DNA of 15,490 bases from Bacteroidota bacterium (GTDB lineage Bacteria > Bacteroidota > Bacteroidia > Bacteroidales > UBA1556), in NCBI GenBank assembly GCA_003648395.1, contig QMPB01000035.1, positions 1 to 15,490 of the forward strand. Reading direction: 5' to 3'. The number at the start of each line of letters is the position of its first letter. Position 1 is the first letter of the stretch. The notes below the pieces were generated by a model. It was not told the origin of the DNA and ran no database searches. It was given only the letters and a program-made list of their open reading frames with translations. The translations under genes were made by a program, and so were the position numbers. Shown here in pieces: positions 1-6,410 of the stretch.

Positions 1-126
1 AGCACTTGCTCTAGCCTTGGTCTTTTTTGTCATTATATGGTCGAAGCCCCATTGGCGTTTCATTGTTCCGAAGGGGTGTTCTACTATCGCTTGCCGTTGT
101 TTGTAAAATTCATTACTAATGTTAAT
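1..126 (-). pseudogene. IS1182-like DDE transposase, C-terminal fragment
   Basis: Read on the minus strand, this stretch stays open for 42 codons and encodes a typical C-terminal transposase segment: an EHPFGT motif (its Glu codon at 79-81, the expected third acidic residue of the DDE triad) followed by KRQWGF and an ARASA stretch. An in-frame TAA at 127-129 lies just upstream. The acyl-CoA reductase starts at 201, so there is no room for the N-terminal catalytic core. The C-terminal end runs off the left edge of the window. I infer a 5'-truncated, inactive remnant of an insertion sequence. No terminal inverted repeat or target duplication is visible here. The family is assigned from the remembered conserved motif, not from a search. 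Confidence 0.8.
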
Positions 127-168
127 TTATGCAAGTTTATTCTATGTCATTATGCATTGTAAAATAAG

Positions 169-176
169 TACTTTTG
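169..176 (+). promoter_or_regulatory. Bacteroidota -7 promoter element for the acyl-CoA reductase
   Basis: TACTTTTG matches the Bacteroidota consensus TAnnTTTG exactly and lies 24 bases before the ATG at 201. No convincing TTTG or TTG is seen at the expected -33 distance. The element is the left half of a perfect 16-bp palindrome (169-184), so the same -7 sequence also reads leftward. A second palindrome, AGTATTAATACT, overlaps it at 181-192. Confidence 0.6.
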
Positions 177-200
177 CAAAAGTATTAATACTACAAATGT

Positions 201-1250
201 ATGAAAATATCAAATAGAATAGTGGCTTTTGCCAAATTAGGTCAACAAATAGAACAACTTAACAATGGTACTGCTGAAAGTTTATTACAGAATGATTTTA
301 ATGATTTATTAATCAAAGTAGAACAGTTTAATCCTTGGTTTACACAAAGGTATTTACACCTTGCTTTTGAGAATATTATCAAAATGCTCGATAATTCAGC
401 TCTTGAAAGTTGGGTGAATAATTATTCTGAATACAAATTTGAGGACAGTAATATTAGGGTAGGGGTAATTATGGCTGGAAATATTCCTTTGGTTGGTTTT
501 CATGATTTTTTGAGTGTACTTATTAGTGGAAAGTCTTTTCTTGGTAAGTTATCTTCTAATGACCAATTTCTTCTTCCATATATTTCTAAGATGCTTATTA
601 ACATTGAAAACAAATTTGATAGTAAGATTAAATTTGCAGAGCATTTAATGAAGGATTTTGATGCAGTAATTGCTACTGGAAGTAATAATTCTTCACGATA
701 TTTCGATTATTATTTTGGGAAATATCCTCATATTATTCGTTCTAATAGAAATGCTGTAGCAATACTAACTGGTAAAGAAACTGATGAGCAATTAGAAGCA
801 TTGGGAAAAGACATTTTTTACTACTTTGGATTAGGTTGTAGAAGTGTTTCAAAACTTATGCTTCCTAAGGACTATAGTATTCCTCATTTGTTAGATAATC
901 TTGAAAAGTATAATTATGTAAGAGAACATACTAAATACCTTAATAATTACGAATATAATAAGTCTTTATTATTGATAAATAAAGAGCATCATTTCGATAA
1001 TGGCTTCTTAATTTTAAGGGAGAATGGAGCTTTAGCGAGCCCAATATCTATAATCAATTACGAATATTATTCTGATTTAGATGCTGAAATACGACGTTTT
1101 AGTATGAAAAACGATGATATTCAATGTGTATTAAGTGAAGTAAAAGAGATAAATAATGTTGTTTCTTTGGGCGAATCTCAAAGTCCAACTTTGATGGAAT
1201 ATGCTGATAATGTGGATGTAATAAGCTTTATTAATGGCTTATGTGAGTAA
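201..1250 (+). CDS. LuxC-family acyl-CoA reductase
   Basis: This 349-residue protein resembles the acyl-CoA reductase (LuxC) branch of the aldehyde dehydrogenase superfamily, which reduces acyl-CoA to the aldehyde with NAD(P)H. A hydrophobic Rossmann-like segment with the sequence RVGVIMAGNIPLVGFHD lies near residues 87-103. Cys213, in GLGCRSVSK, sits where the catalytic nucleophile is expected. The protein is shorter than Vibrio LuxC (about 480 residues) but about the size of the short versions common in Bacteroidota. The ATG at 201 fits the promoter at 169-176, leaving a very short leader. No other lux genes are nearby, so light production is not implied. The true substrate is unknown. It appears to be transcribed alone, because rpmE2 downstream has its own promoter. 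Confidence 0.8.
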   Translation: MKISNRIVAFAKLGQQIEQLNNGTAESLLQNDFNDLLIKVEQFNPWFTQRYLHLAFENIIKMLDNSALESWVNNYSEYKFEDSNIRVGVIMAGNIPLVGFHDFLSVLISGKSFLGKLSSNDQFLLPYISKMLINIENKFDSKIKFAEHLMKDFDAVIATGSNNSSRYFDYYFGKYPHIIRSNRNAVAILTGKETDEQLEALGKDIFYYFGLGCRSVSKLMLPKDYSIPHLLDNLEKYNYVREHTKYLNNYEYNKSLLLINKEHHFDNGFLILRENGALASPISIINYEYYSDLDAEIRRFSMKNDDIQCVLSEVKEINNVVSLGESQSPTLMEYADNVDVISFINGLCE

Positions 1251-1285
1251 TTAACAATTTTATGTGAATTATTTTACTTCAATGT

Positions 1286-1316
1286 TTTGCTATTTAGCTA
1301 AATAGAATTACTTTTG
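1286..1316 (+). promoter_or_regulatory. Promoter of rpmE2 (-33 and -7 elements)
   Basis: TTTG at 1286-1289 and TACTTTTG at 1309-1316 are separated by 19 bases, which is the spacing reported for Bacteroides-type promoters. This is the best-formed promoter in the window. Transcription would start near 1322, leaving a leader of about 70 bases before the ATG at 1391. Confidence 0.8.
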
Positions 1317-1390
1317 CAGTCCAATTTTAATAAGCCATTTTTGAGCTTAGTAATTAATTTAGAGGTTTAAAATTTTAAAATTATATAGAT

Positions 1391-1642
1391 ATGAAAGCAG
1401 ATATTCATCCAAAAGAGTACAGAAAAGTAGTATTTCAGGATATGTCAAACGGTTATTCGTTTATTACTAAATCAGCGGTTAACGCAAAAGAAACTATTAA
1501 ATGGGAAGATGGAAATGAGTATCCTCTATTCAAATTAGAGATCTCAAACATGTCACATCCTTTCTATACTGGTAAAATGAAACTTGTTGACTCTGCAGGT
1601 AGAGTTGATAAATTTAATAGCCGTTATAGAAAAAAAGCTTAA
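1391..1642 (+). CDS. rpmE2: 50S ribosomal protein L31, type B
   Basis: The 83-residue protein begins [19 protein letters not shown] and ends in a basic stretch, FNSRYRKKA, as type B L31 proteins do. L31 binds the large ribosomal subunit and helps bridge it to the small subunit. There is no cysteine, so this is the zinc-free form rather than the CxxC-containing type A. The length is normal for the family in Bacteroidota. The gene has its own promoter (1286-1316) and a terminator directly downstream (1668-1692), so it is probably a single-gene transcript. The leader holds a small hairpin (arms 1331-1335 and 1345-1349) and a 14-bp AT-only palindrome at 1366-1379. Whether either binds L31 is unknown. 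Confidence 0.95.
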   Translation: MKADIHPKEYRKVVFQDMSNGYSFITKSAVNAKETIKWEDGNEYPLFKLEISNMSHPFYTGKMKLVDSAGRVDKFNSRYRKKA

Positions 1643-1667
1643 TCATTTAGTAAGCTTAAAAATATTG

Positions 1668-1692
1668 AAGCCTCATTTTTGGGGCTTTTTTT
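1668..1692 (+). terminator. Rho-independent terminator after rpmE2
   Basis: AAGCCTC (1668-1674) pairs with GGGGCTT (1681-1687), giving a 7-bp stem with one G-T pair and a six-base loop, and it runs directly into a T tract ending at 1692. It lies 25 bases after the rpmE2 stop codon. A second perfect stem, AAGCTTA/TAAGCTT at 1635-1657, spans the stop codon itself. Confidence 0.85.
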
Positions 1693-1747
1693 ATGCCATA
1701 AAGCAAAAATACCAACATATAGTTACTCCTAAATCCATTTAAGTTCT

Positions 1748-1755
1748 TACTTTTG
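1748..1755 (+). promoter_or_regulatory. Putative -7 element for the feoAB transcript
   Basis: TACTTTTG matches the TAnnTTTG consensus and is followed by GCGAAA, as at the other promoters here. The -33 region has no clear TTTG. A start near 1761 would leave a leader of about 145 bases before the first possible feoAB start codon, enough room for the hairpin at 1772-1811. Confidence 0.6.
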
Positions 1756-1771
1756 CGAAATCAGATTATAG

Positions 1772-1811
1772 AAGGAATATGTATTAAGGGCAGCCCCTTT
1801 AATAATTCCTT
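1772..1811 (+). promoter_or_regulatory. Long hairpin in the feoAB leader
   Basis: Three paired blocks form one stem-loop: 1772-1778 with 1805-1811 (AAGGAAT/ATTCCTT), 1782-1785 with 1801-1804, and 1786-1790 with 1795-1799 (AAGGG/CCCTT). This makes 16 pairs closed by a four-base CAGC loop, with small bulges at 1779-1781 and at 1800. No T tract follows, so it is not a simple terminator. The position just after the promoter suggests a 5' leader structure, an RNA-stability element or a protein site. I do not recognise a known riboswitch. Confidence 0.5.
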
Positions 1812-1857
1812 AAATTATTAATAGAGCTAAATAAGAAAAATTAAGGTTGATTGAGGA

Positions 1858-1873
1858 GTTTACTAATGTAAAC
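1858..1873. repeat. Perfect dyad in the feoAB leader
   Basis: GTTTAC and GTAAAC flank a four-base TAAT spacer. This could be an operator or a short RNA hairpin, 32 bases before the first possible feoAB start. A weaker stem, AATTG/CAATT, follows at 1874-1888. The binding protein, if any, is unknown. Confidence 0.4.
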
Positions 1874-1905
1874 AATTGATTAGCAATTAAAGTACAACAA
1901 AAAGA

Positions 1906-4425
1906 TTGGTTTTTCTTATAGCCATCAAATTAGAAGTTTTGAAATTAAGCGACTTATCACAAGGACAAAAAGGGATTATCTCTAAAGTTAGAGGTAGAGG
2001 AGCTTTTCGTCGTAGAATTATGGAAATGGGCTTTGTTAGTGGCAAGGAAGTTACTGTCGTAAAACGAGCACCTTTGCAAGATCCAATTGAGTACTCAATT
2101 CTTGGATACCAAGTGTCGCTTAGAGAATCGGAGGCTAATCTTATTGAAATTCTTCAAATAGGTGAATCTGTTTCTGATGAGTTTGAGTATAAAGGAACTA
2201 TTACTGAAGATAGCGGAATAAAGCAACGAGCTTTTAGAGAGAAAACATTAAATGTTGCTTTTGTTGGAAATCCCAATTGTGGAAAAACTACAATTTTTAA
2301 TATTGTTTCTGGACTACATGAGCATGTTGGAAACTATGGTGGTGTTACTGTTGATGCCAAAGAAGCTGAATTTAAACACGGAAAGTATAAAATTAAAATA
2401 GTCGACCTTCCAGGTACATATTCTCTCACAGCATATACTCCTGAAGAATTATATGTTCGTAATTATATTCATGATGAAATGCCAGATGTTGTTGTCAATG
2501 TACTTGATGCAACAAATATTGAAAGAAATCTATACTTAACTACTCAGCTCATTGATATGGATATTAAGGTTGTAATGGCCTTGAATATGTCTGACGAACT
2601 TGAAAAGAGAAAAGATATACTTGATATTGATACTTTGTCGCATATGCTTGGTATTCCTATTATCAAAACTGTTGGGGCAAAGAATATTGGAATAAAAGAA
2701 CTTTTTGATCTTGTGGTTGAAGTTCAAGAGGGTAAAAATGAAATAGCACGCCATATACATATTAATTACGGCAAATGTTTGGAGCGTTCAGTTGGAATGA
2801 TTCAAGATGTTATAAAAGACCCTGCTAATTACGATTTAACAGATAGGATATCATCACGCTTTCTTGCTATTAAGCTTTTAGAGGGAGATAAAGATGCATT
2901 TGATAAAATTAAAGTTTGCTATAATGAGTTTGAAATTAAAGAACTTGTAAAAGATAGAGCAGCAAGAATAAAAAATTACTTTAAAGAGAATGCAGAATCT
3001 GCTATTACTGATGCCAAATATGGCTATATTCATGGTGCATTAAAGGAAACCTATAAGCCTGGTAATAAATTCGATAGACGTGAGTTTACACGCTTAATTG
3101 ATAATATTATTACTGATAAAATTTATAGCTTCCCCTTTTTTATTTTCTTGATGTGGATAATGTTTCAAGCAACATTCTTTATTGGAAGTTATCCTCAACA
3201 GTGGATTGCTGACGGAGTTGGTTTATTGAGTGATTTTGTGTCCTCAATATTACCTAATGGTATTTTTCGTGATTTATTAGTTGATGGAGTAATAGGTGGT
3301 GTTGGTAGTGTAATTAGTTTTTTACCAAATATATTAATATTGTTTTTCTTTATCTCAATAATGGAAGATACTGGCTATATGGCTCGTGTGGCTTTTATTA
3401 TGGATAAAATAATGCATAGAGTAGGGCTTCATGGTCGCTCATTTATACCTCTTTTAATGGGCTTTGGTTGTAATGTGCCTGCAATAATGGCTACTCGAAC
3501 CATCGAAGGTCGCAATGATAGATTGGTAACTATGCTCATCAATCCATTTATGTCGTGCAGTGCTAGATTACCTGTTTATGTACTTGTGATTAGCGCATTC
3601 TTTCCAGATCATCCTGGTACAACATTGTTCTTTATTTATACTCTTGGTATTGCTATGGCGGGAATAGTTGCTTATATATTTAAGAATACATTATTAAAAG
3701 CAAAGGAATTACCATTTGTGATGGAATTGCCTCCTTATCGTGTGCCTACAAGTCTTTCAATTGTTAAACATATGTGGTTTAAAGCATATATGTATCTTAA
3801 GAAAATGGCAGGAATTATTCTTATTGCTTCTGTACTTATGTGGGCTTTAGGTTATTTTCCAAGAGAAATAGACTTTTCTCGTGATTATGAAGCAGAAAAG
3901 ATTGAATTGACTCAGCAAATAAATACTCAAGAGGCAGCTCTTACAGATAGTATTAATATGCAGATTCATCAATTAAATTTTGATAAGGAATCTGAAAGAC
4001 AGGAGAAATCATATATTGGTAAACTTGGGCATTTTGTTGAACCAGTAATTCGTCCATTGGGTTTCGATTGGAGAATAGGAGTAAGTCTTGTTAGCGGAAT
4101 GGCTGCCAAAGAAATTGTTGTCTCAACTATGGGAGTACTTTATCAAACCGACCCTGATGCCGAAGCGTCGCAGTCGCTAGTTACAAAACTACAAAACGCA
4201 ACTTATACATCTGGCCCTAAAATAGGACAGAAGATATATACTCCACCAGTAGCCTTGGGTTTTTTACTATTTGTATTATTCTATTTCCCTTGTGTTGCTA
4301 CTATTGCTATTATTAAGAAAGAATCAGGCGAGTGGAAATGGGCAATCTTTGCCATGCTTTACACCACTTCAATAGCTTGGGTGGCCGCTTTTATTGTTTA
4401 TCAGCTTGGAAGTTTGTTTTATTAG
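1906..4425 (+). CDS. feoB: Fused FeoA-FeoB ferrous iron transporter
   Basis: This 839-residue inner-membrane protein imports Fe2+. Residues about 12-85 are a FeoA-type SH3-like domain (GRGAFRRRIMEMGFVSGKEV). A FeoB G domain follows: G1 GNPNCGKT at 121-128, G3 DLPG at 167-170 and G4 NMSD at 227-230. G1 has Cys where many FeoB proteins have Ser. The C-terminal half is the membrane channel, with the conserved GFGCNVPAI (Cys522) and NPFMSCSARLPVY gate motifs. FeoA-FeoB fusions are usual in Bacteroidota and no separate feoA or feoC is present. The start is uncertain: the frame opens at TTG 1906, but TTG 1939 would give MKLSDL, closer to normal FeoA starts. No ATG fits. Iron control is expected but not proven by a recognised site. 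Confidence 0.95.
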   Translation: MVFLIAIKLEVLKLSDLSQGQKGIISKVRGRGAFRRRIMEMGFVSGKEVTVVKRAPLQDPIEYSILGYQVSLRESEANLIEILQIGESVSDEFEYKGTITEDSGIKQRAFREKTLNVAFVGNPNCGKTTIFNIVSGLHEHVGNYGGVTVDAKEAEFKHGKYKIKIVDLPGTYSLTAYTPEELYVRNYIHDEMPDVVVNVLDATNIERNLYLTTQLIDMDIKVVMALNMSDELEKRKDILDIDTLSHMLGIPIIKTVGAKNIGIKELFDLVVEVQEGKNEIARHIHINYGKCLERSVGMIQDVIKDPANYDLTDRISSRFLAIKLLEGDKDAFDKIKVCYNEFEIKELVKDRAARIKNYFKENAESAITDAKYGYIHGALKETYKPGNKFDRREFTRLIDNIITDKIYSFPFFIFLMWIMFQATFFIGSYPQQWIADGVGLLSDFVSSILPNGIFRDLLVDGVIGGVGSVISFLPNILILFFFISIMEDTGYMARVAFIMDKIMHRVGLHGRSFIPLLMGFGCNVPAIMATRTIEGRNDRLVTMLINPFMSCSARLPVYVLVISAFFPDHPGTTLFFIYTLGIAMAGIVAYIFKNTLLKAKELPFVMELPPYRVPTSLSIVKHMWFKAYMYLKKMAGIILIASVLMWALGYFPREIDFSRDYEAEKIELTQQINTQEAALTDSINMQIHQLNFDKESERQEKSYIGKLGHFVEPVIRPLGFDWRIGVSLVSGMAAKEIVVSTMGVLYQTDPDAEASQSLVTKLQNATYTSGPKIGQKIYTPPVALGFLLFVLFYFPCVATIAIIKKESGEWKWAIFAMLYTTSIAWVAAFIVYQLGSLFY

Positions 4426-4462
4426 ATTATTTATTATTTTCGCCGCAAATTATTTTATAACA

Positions 4463-4885
4463 ATGAAAACATTAAAGGAAACGGAAATTTCACATATTGG
4501 AACTGTACAAAGTATTGATGACGATATATTAAATATAAGAATTGTTTCTTCGGCAAGTTGTGTTTCTTGCTCCTCAAAAAGTAGCTGTAGTGCTTCTGAT
4601 ATGGAAGAAAAAATAATAAACGTTAGAATACCCGAAGGAAAAGAGTATAAAGTTGGAGATTCCGTAATAGTAGTTCTTAGTCAATCTGTTGGTTTGAAGG
4701 CTGTTATGTTGGGCTATATTTACCCTTTCTTGGTAATGTTTGTTTCACTCATTGTAATGGTAAATATCACAGATAATCAAGGTATGGCAGGTCTTGTTTC
4801 TCTTGCAATGCTTATTCCATATTATAGTGCTTTGTATGCTACAAGACATCGCCAAAAAGAAATTTTTGATTTTAGAATTAAATAA
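4463..4885 (+). CDS. RseC/SoxR-reducing family membrane protein
   Basis: The 140-residue protein has a soluble N-terminal part with a cysteine cluster C33-x2-C36-x5-C42, then two membrane helices at about residues 77-100 and 107-126, ending in a short basic tail. This layout matches the RseC/MucC family, whose relatives, together with Rnf-type complexes, keep SoxR reduced in enterobacteria. The cysteines could hold an iron-sulfur cluster. The frame could open at 4394 inside feoAB, but ATG 4463 gives the normal family N-terminus and leaves a 37-base gap after feoAB. It may share the feoAB transcript. In Bacteroidota a gene of this family commonly stands just before rnfB, as here. Its biochemical role in this group is not established. 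Confidence 0.85.
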   Translation: MKTLKETEISHIGTVQSIDDDILNIRIVSSASCVSCSSKSSCSASDMEEKIINVRIPEGKEYKVGDSVIVVLSQSVGLKAVMLGYIYPFLVMFVSLIVMVNITDNQGMAGLVSLAMLIPYYSALYATRHRQKEIFDFRIK

Positions 4886-5020
4886 TCTTTCCCCCTTAAT
4901 TAACTACTCAATATAAGGTTTATTACATAGAATTTGTTCAGTAATTACTTTTTCTGATTTATAATGTAAAGTGAATCAATGAGTTATTTCTTGTAATTTG
5001 TTTTTTTCTCTTGTTATGAA

Positions 5021-5039
5021 ATTTAGACACATTCTAAAT
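5021..5039. promoter_or_regulatory. 19-bp dyad, possible operator
   Basis: ATTTAGACACATTCTAAAT has perfect 7-bp arms around a five-base spacer. Such AT-rich dyads resemble sites of Fur- or DtxR-type metal regulators, but that is only a likeness. It lies about 150 bases upstream of the rnfB -7 element, far for a direct operator of that promoter. Confidence 0.35.
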
Positions 5040-5185
5040 AATATTACAAAACAGTAAGTGTCAATAATATAAGTCTGTTTGGTAGACACTATCGCTTTAT
5101 GTCAATTTTGTAAATAAATGATAATTAACAATATATATACGTTAATAATTTATTATAATTATTAGCTATAGAAGTATCTTGTTTT

Positions 5186-5193
5186 TACTTTTG
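5186..5193 (+). promoter_or_regulatory. -7 element of the rnf operon promoter
   Basis: TACTTTTG followed by CAAA matches the TAnnTTTG consensus and lies 39 bases before the rnfB GTG. The -33 region is AT-rich without a clear TTTG. This is the only good promoter match between the RseC-type gene and rnfB, so it probably drives the six-gene operon. Confidence 0.65.
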
Positions 5194-5232
5194 CAAATCT
5201 TAAACGGATTGATAATTTAAATATTAAATACA

Positions 5233-6276
5233 GTGGATATTTCAATAATAAATGCAATTTGGGTGATGGCTGCCATTGGTGGAGCTGCAGCAGTAATTCT
5301 TTATTTTGTTGCCCAAAAATTCAAAGTAATAGAAGATCCTAAAATCGACATTGTTGATGAAGCACTTCCAGGTGCTAATTGTGGTGGTTGTGGTTTTGCT
5401 GGTTGTAGAGCTTTTGCCGAAGGAATTGTAAAAGCAGGAACAATGGAAGGTTTCTTTTGTCCTGTTGGTGGCAATGACCTAATGAAAGGTTTAGCTCCAA
5501 TTCTTGGTTTAGAAGCTGAAGAGAAAAAGCCTCAAATTGCAGTTCTAAGGTGTAATGGTTCTATTAAGAATTCAATTCCGAAATTTGATTACGATGGTGA
5601 TCAAACTTGTTCGTTTACTACTAATCTAACTGCCGGTACTGGTGGTTGTTCTTTTGGATGTCTTGGTGGTGGAGAGTGTGTTGATGCTTGTGATTTCGAT
5701 GCAATGTATATGGATCCAGAGACCAATCTCCCTGTTGTTAAAGAAAATTGTATTGCTTGTGGTGCTTGTGTTGCCGCTTGTCCTAGAGATATTCTTGAAT
5801 TAAGAAATAGAGGTCCTAAAGAAAAACGAATCTTTGTTTCTTGTGTTAATGAAGAAAAAGGCCCTCTTGCAAAACTAAATTGTTCTGTTGCTTGTATTGG
5901 TTGTAAAGCTTGCGTAAAGGTTTGTAACTTTGATGCTGTTCATGTGAATAATTTCCTTGCTTATATTGATTATGAGAAATGTACGCTTTGTCGTAAATGC
6001 GTGGAAGTTTGTCCCACTGATGCAATACATGAGATTCATTTTAAACCAAGAAAACCAAAACCCCCTAAGGCTGAGGTTAAGGCTGAGGTTAAGGCTGAGG
6101 TTAAGGCTGAGAAAAAGGTTGAGGTTGAGGCTGAGAAAAAGGCTGAGGTTAAGGCTGAGGTTAAGGCTGAGAAAAAGGTTGAGGTTGAGGCTGAGAAAAA
6201 GGTTGAGGTTAAGGCTGAGGTTAAGGTTGAGAAAAAGGCTGAGGTTGAGGCTGAGGGAGAGGAAAAGAGTAAATAA
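5233..6276 (+). CDS. rnfB: Rnf complex subunit B, multi-cluster ferredoxin-like protein
   Basis: RnfB is the electron-entry subunit of the ferredoxin:NAD+ oxidoreductase. A membrane anchor at about residues 8-27 is followed by a [4Fe-4S] domain with Cys50, Cys53, Cys58 and Cys76. Four ferredoxin-type cysteine groups come next: 139/143/149/153, 173 onward (CIACGACVAACP), 217-231 and 250-260 (CTLCRKCVEVCP). GTG 5233 is the start that places the anchor at the N-terminus. From about residue 275 the protein becomes a Lys/Glu/Ala/Val tail of about 70 residues, encoded by a 12-bp minisatellite, which makes the protein longer (347 residues) than its cluster domains require. The tail is highly charged and probably flexible or helical; no function is known. 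The gene opens the operon B-C-D-G-E-A, with a 134-base gap before rnfC. Confidence 0.95.
   Translation: MDISIINAIWVMAAIGGAAAVILYFVAQKFKVIEDPKIDIVDEALPGANCGGCGFAGCRAFAEGIVKAGTMEGFFCPVGGNDLMKGLAPILGLEAEEKKPQIAVLRCNGSIKNSIPKFDYDGDQTCSFTTNLTAGTGGCSFGCLGGGECVDACDFDAMYMDPETNLPVVKENCIACGACVAACPRDILELRNRGPKEKRIFVSCVNEEKGPLAKLNCSVACIGCKACVKVCNFDAVHVNNFLAYIDYEKCTLCRKCVEVCPTDAIHEIHFKPRKPKPPKAEVKAEVKAEVKAEKKVEVEAEKKAEVKAEVKAEKKVEVEAEKKVEVKAEVKVEKKAEVEAEGEEKSK
6067..6258 (+). repeat. 12-bp coding minisatellite in rnfB (16 units)
   Basis: Sixteen consecutive 12-base units based on AAGGCTGAGGTT encode KAEV and variants (KAEK, KVEV, EAEK, KVEK, EAEG). Units 2-6 (6079-6138) and 7-11 (6139-6198) are identical, a perfect 60-bp tandem duplication. 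Because 12 is a multiple of three, gain or loss of units keeps the reading frame. The array ends 18 bases before the end of the stop codon. Confidence 0.97.
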
Positions 6277-6286
6277 TATATATATA

Positions 6287-6371
6287 TTTAGAATGCTTGA
6301 TTATTTATAATAAGTGAATATCAGTAATCTCTGTTTCATTCATCTGCCGATAAATAGATCAGTGTTCTAAA
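6287..6371. repeat. Long-range inverted pair in the rnfB-rnfC gap
   Basis: TTTAGAA at 6287-6293 is the exact complement of TTCTAAA at 6365-6371, enclosing 71 bases of AT-rich sequence in the 134-base gap between rnfB and rnfC. No TAnnTTTG promoter is visible. It could be chance in such AT-rich DNA. Confidence 0.3.
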
Positions 6372-6410
6372 AACAAATAAGATATAGAAATACATATAAA
6401 TATAATCGAA

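Larger units (their letters stand above)
4886..5232. other. 347-base intergenic region upstream of rnfB
   Basis: There is no gene here; all frames are broken. It holds a 19-bp dyad at 5021-5039 (ATTTAGA, CACAT spacer, TCTAAAT). A second inverted pair, AGTGTC 5057-5062 with GACACT 5085-5090, competes with an inner GTCT/AGAC stem at 5073-5087. TAGACAC occurs twice directly, at 5024-5030 and 5083-5089. The rnfB -7 element lies at 5186-5193. I see no clear terminator for the preceding gene. This is the most likely control region of the rnf operon. Confidence 0.6.

Noticed and set aside
201..1250. Acyl-CoA reductase as part of a luminescence (lux) operon
   Set aside because: No luciferase, LuxD or LuxE gene is nearby, and short LuxC-like reductases are common in non-luminous Bacteroidota.
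2536..2760. 74-residue minus-strand open frame inside feoAB
   Set aside because: It is antisense to the FeoB G domain with low-complexity composition; a shadow frame.
4394..4462. Longer N-terminus for the RseC-type protein
   Set aside because: It would overlap feoAB and add a hydrophobic extension not typical of the family; ATG 4463 gives the normal start.
6067..6258. Repeat array as a possible CRISPR
   Set aside because: Units are contiguous 12-mers with no spacers and lie in frame inside rnfB.
5957..6310. 117-residue open frame overlapping the end of rnfB
   Set aside because: It is the alternate frame of the 12-bp repeat, giving a Leu/Arg polymer; rnfB with its cysteine motifs clearly uses the other frame.
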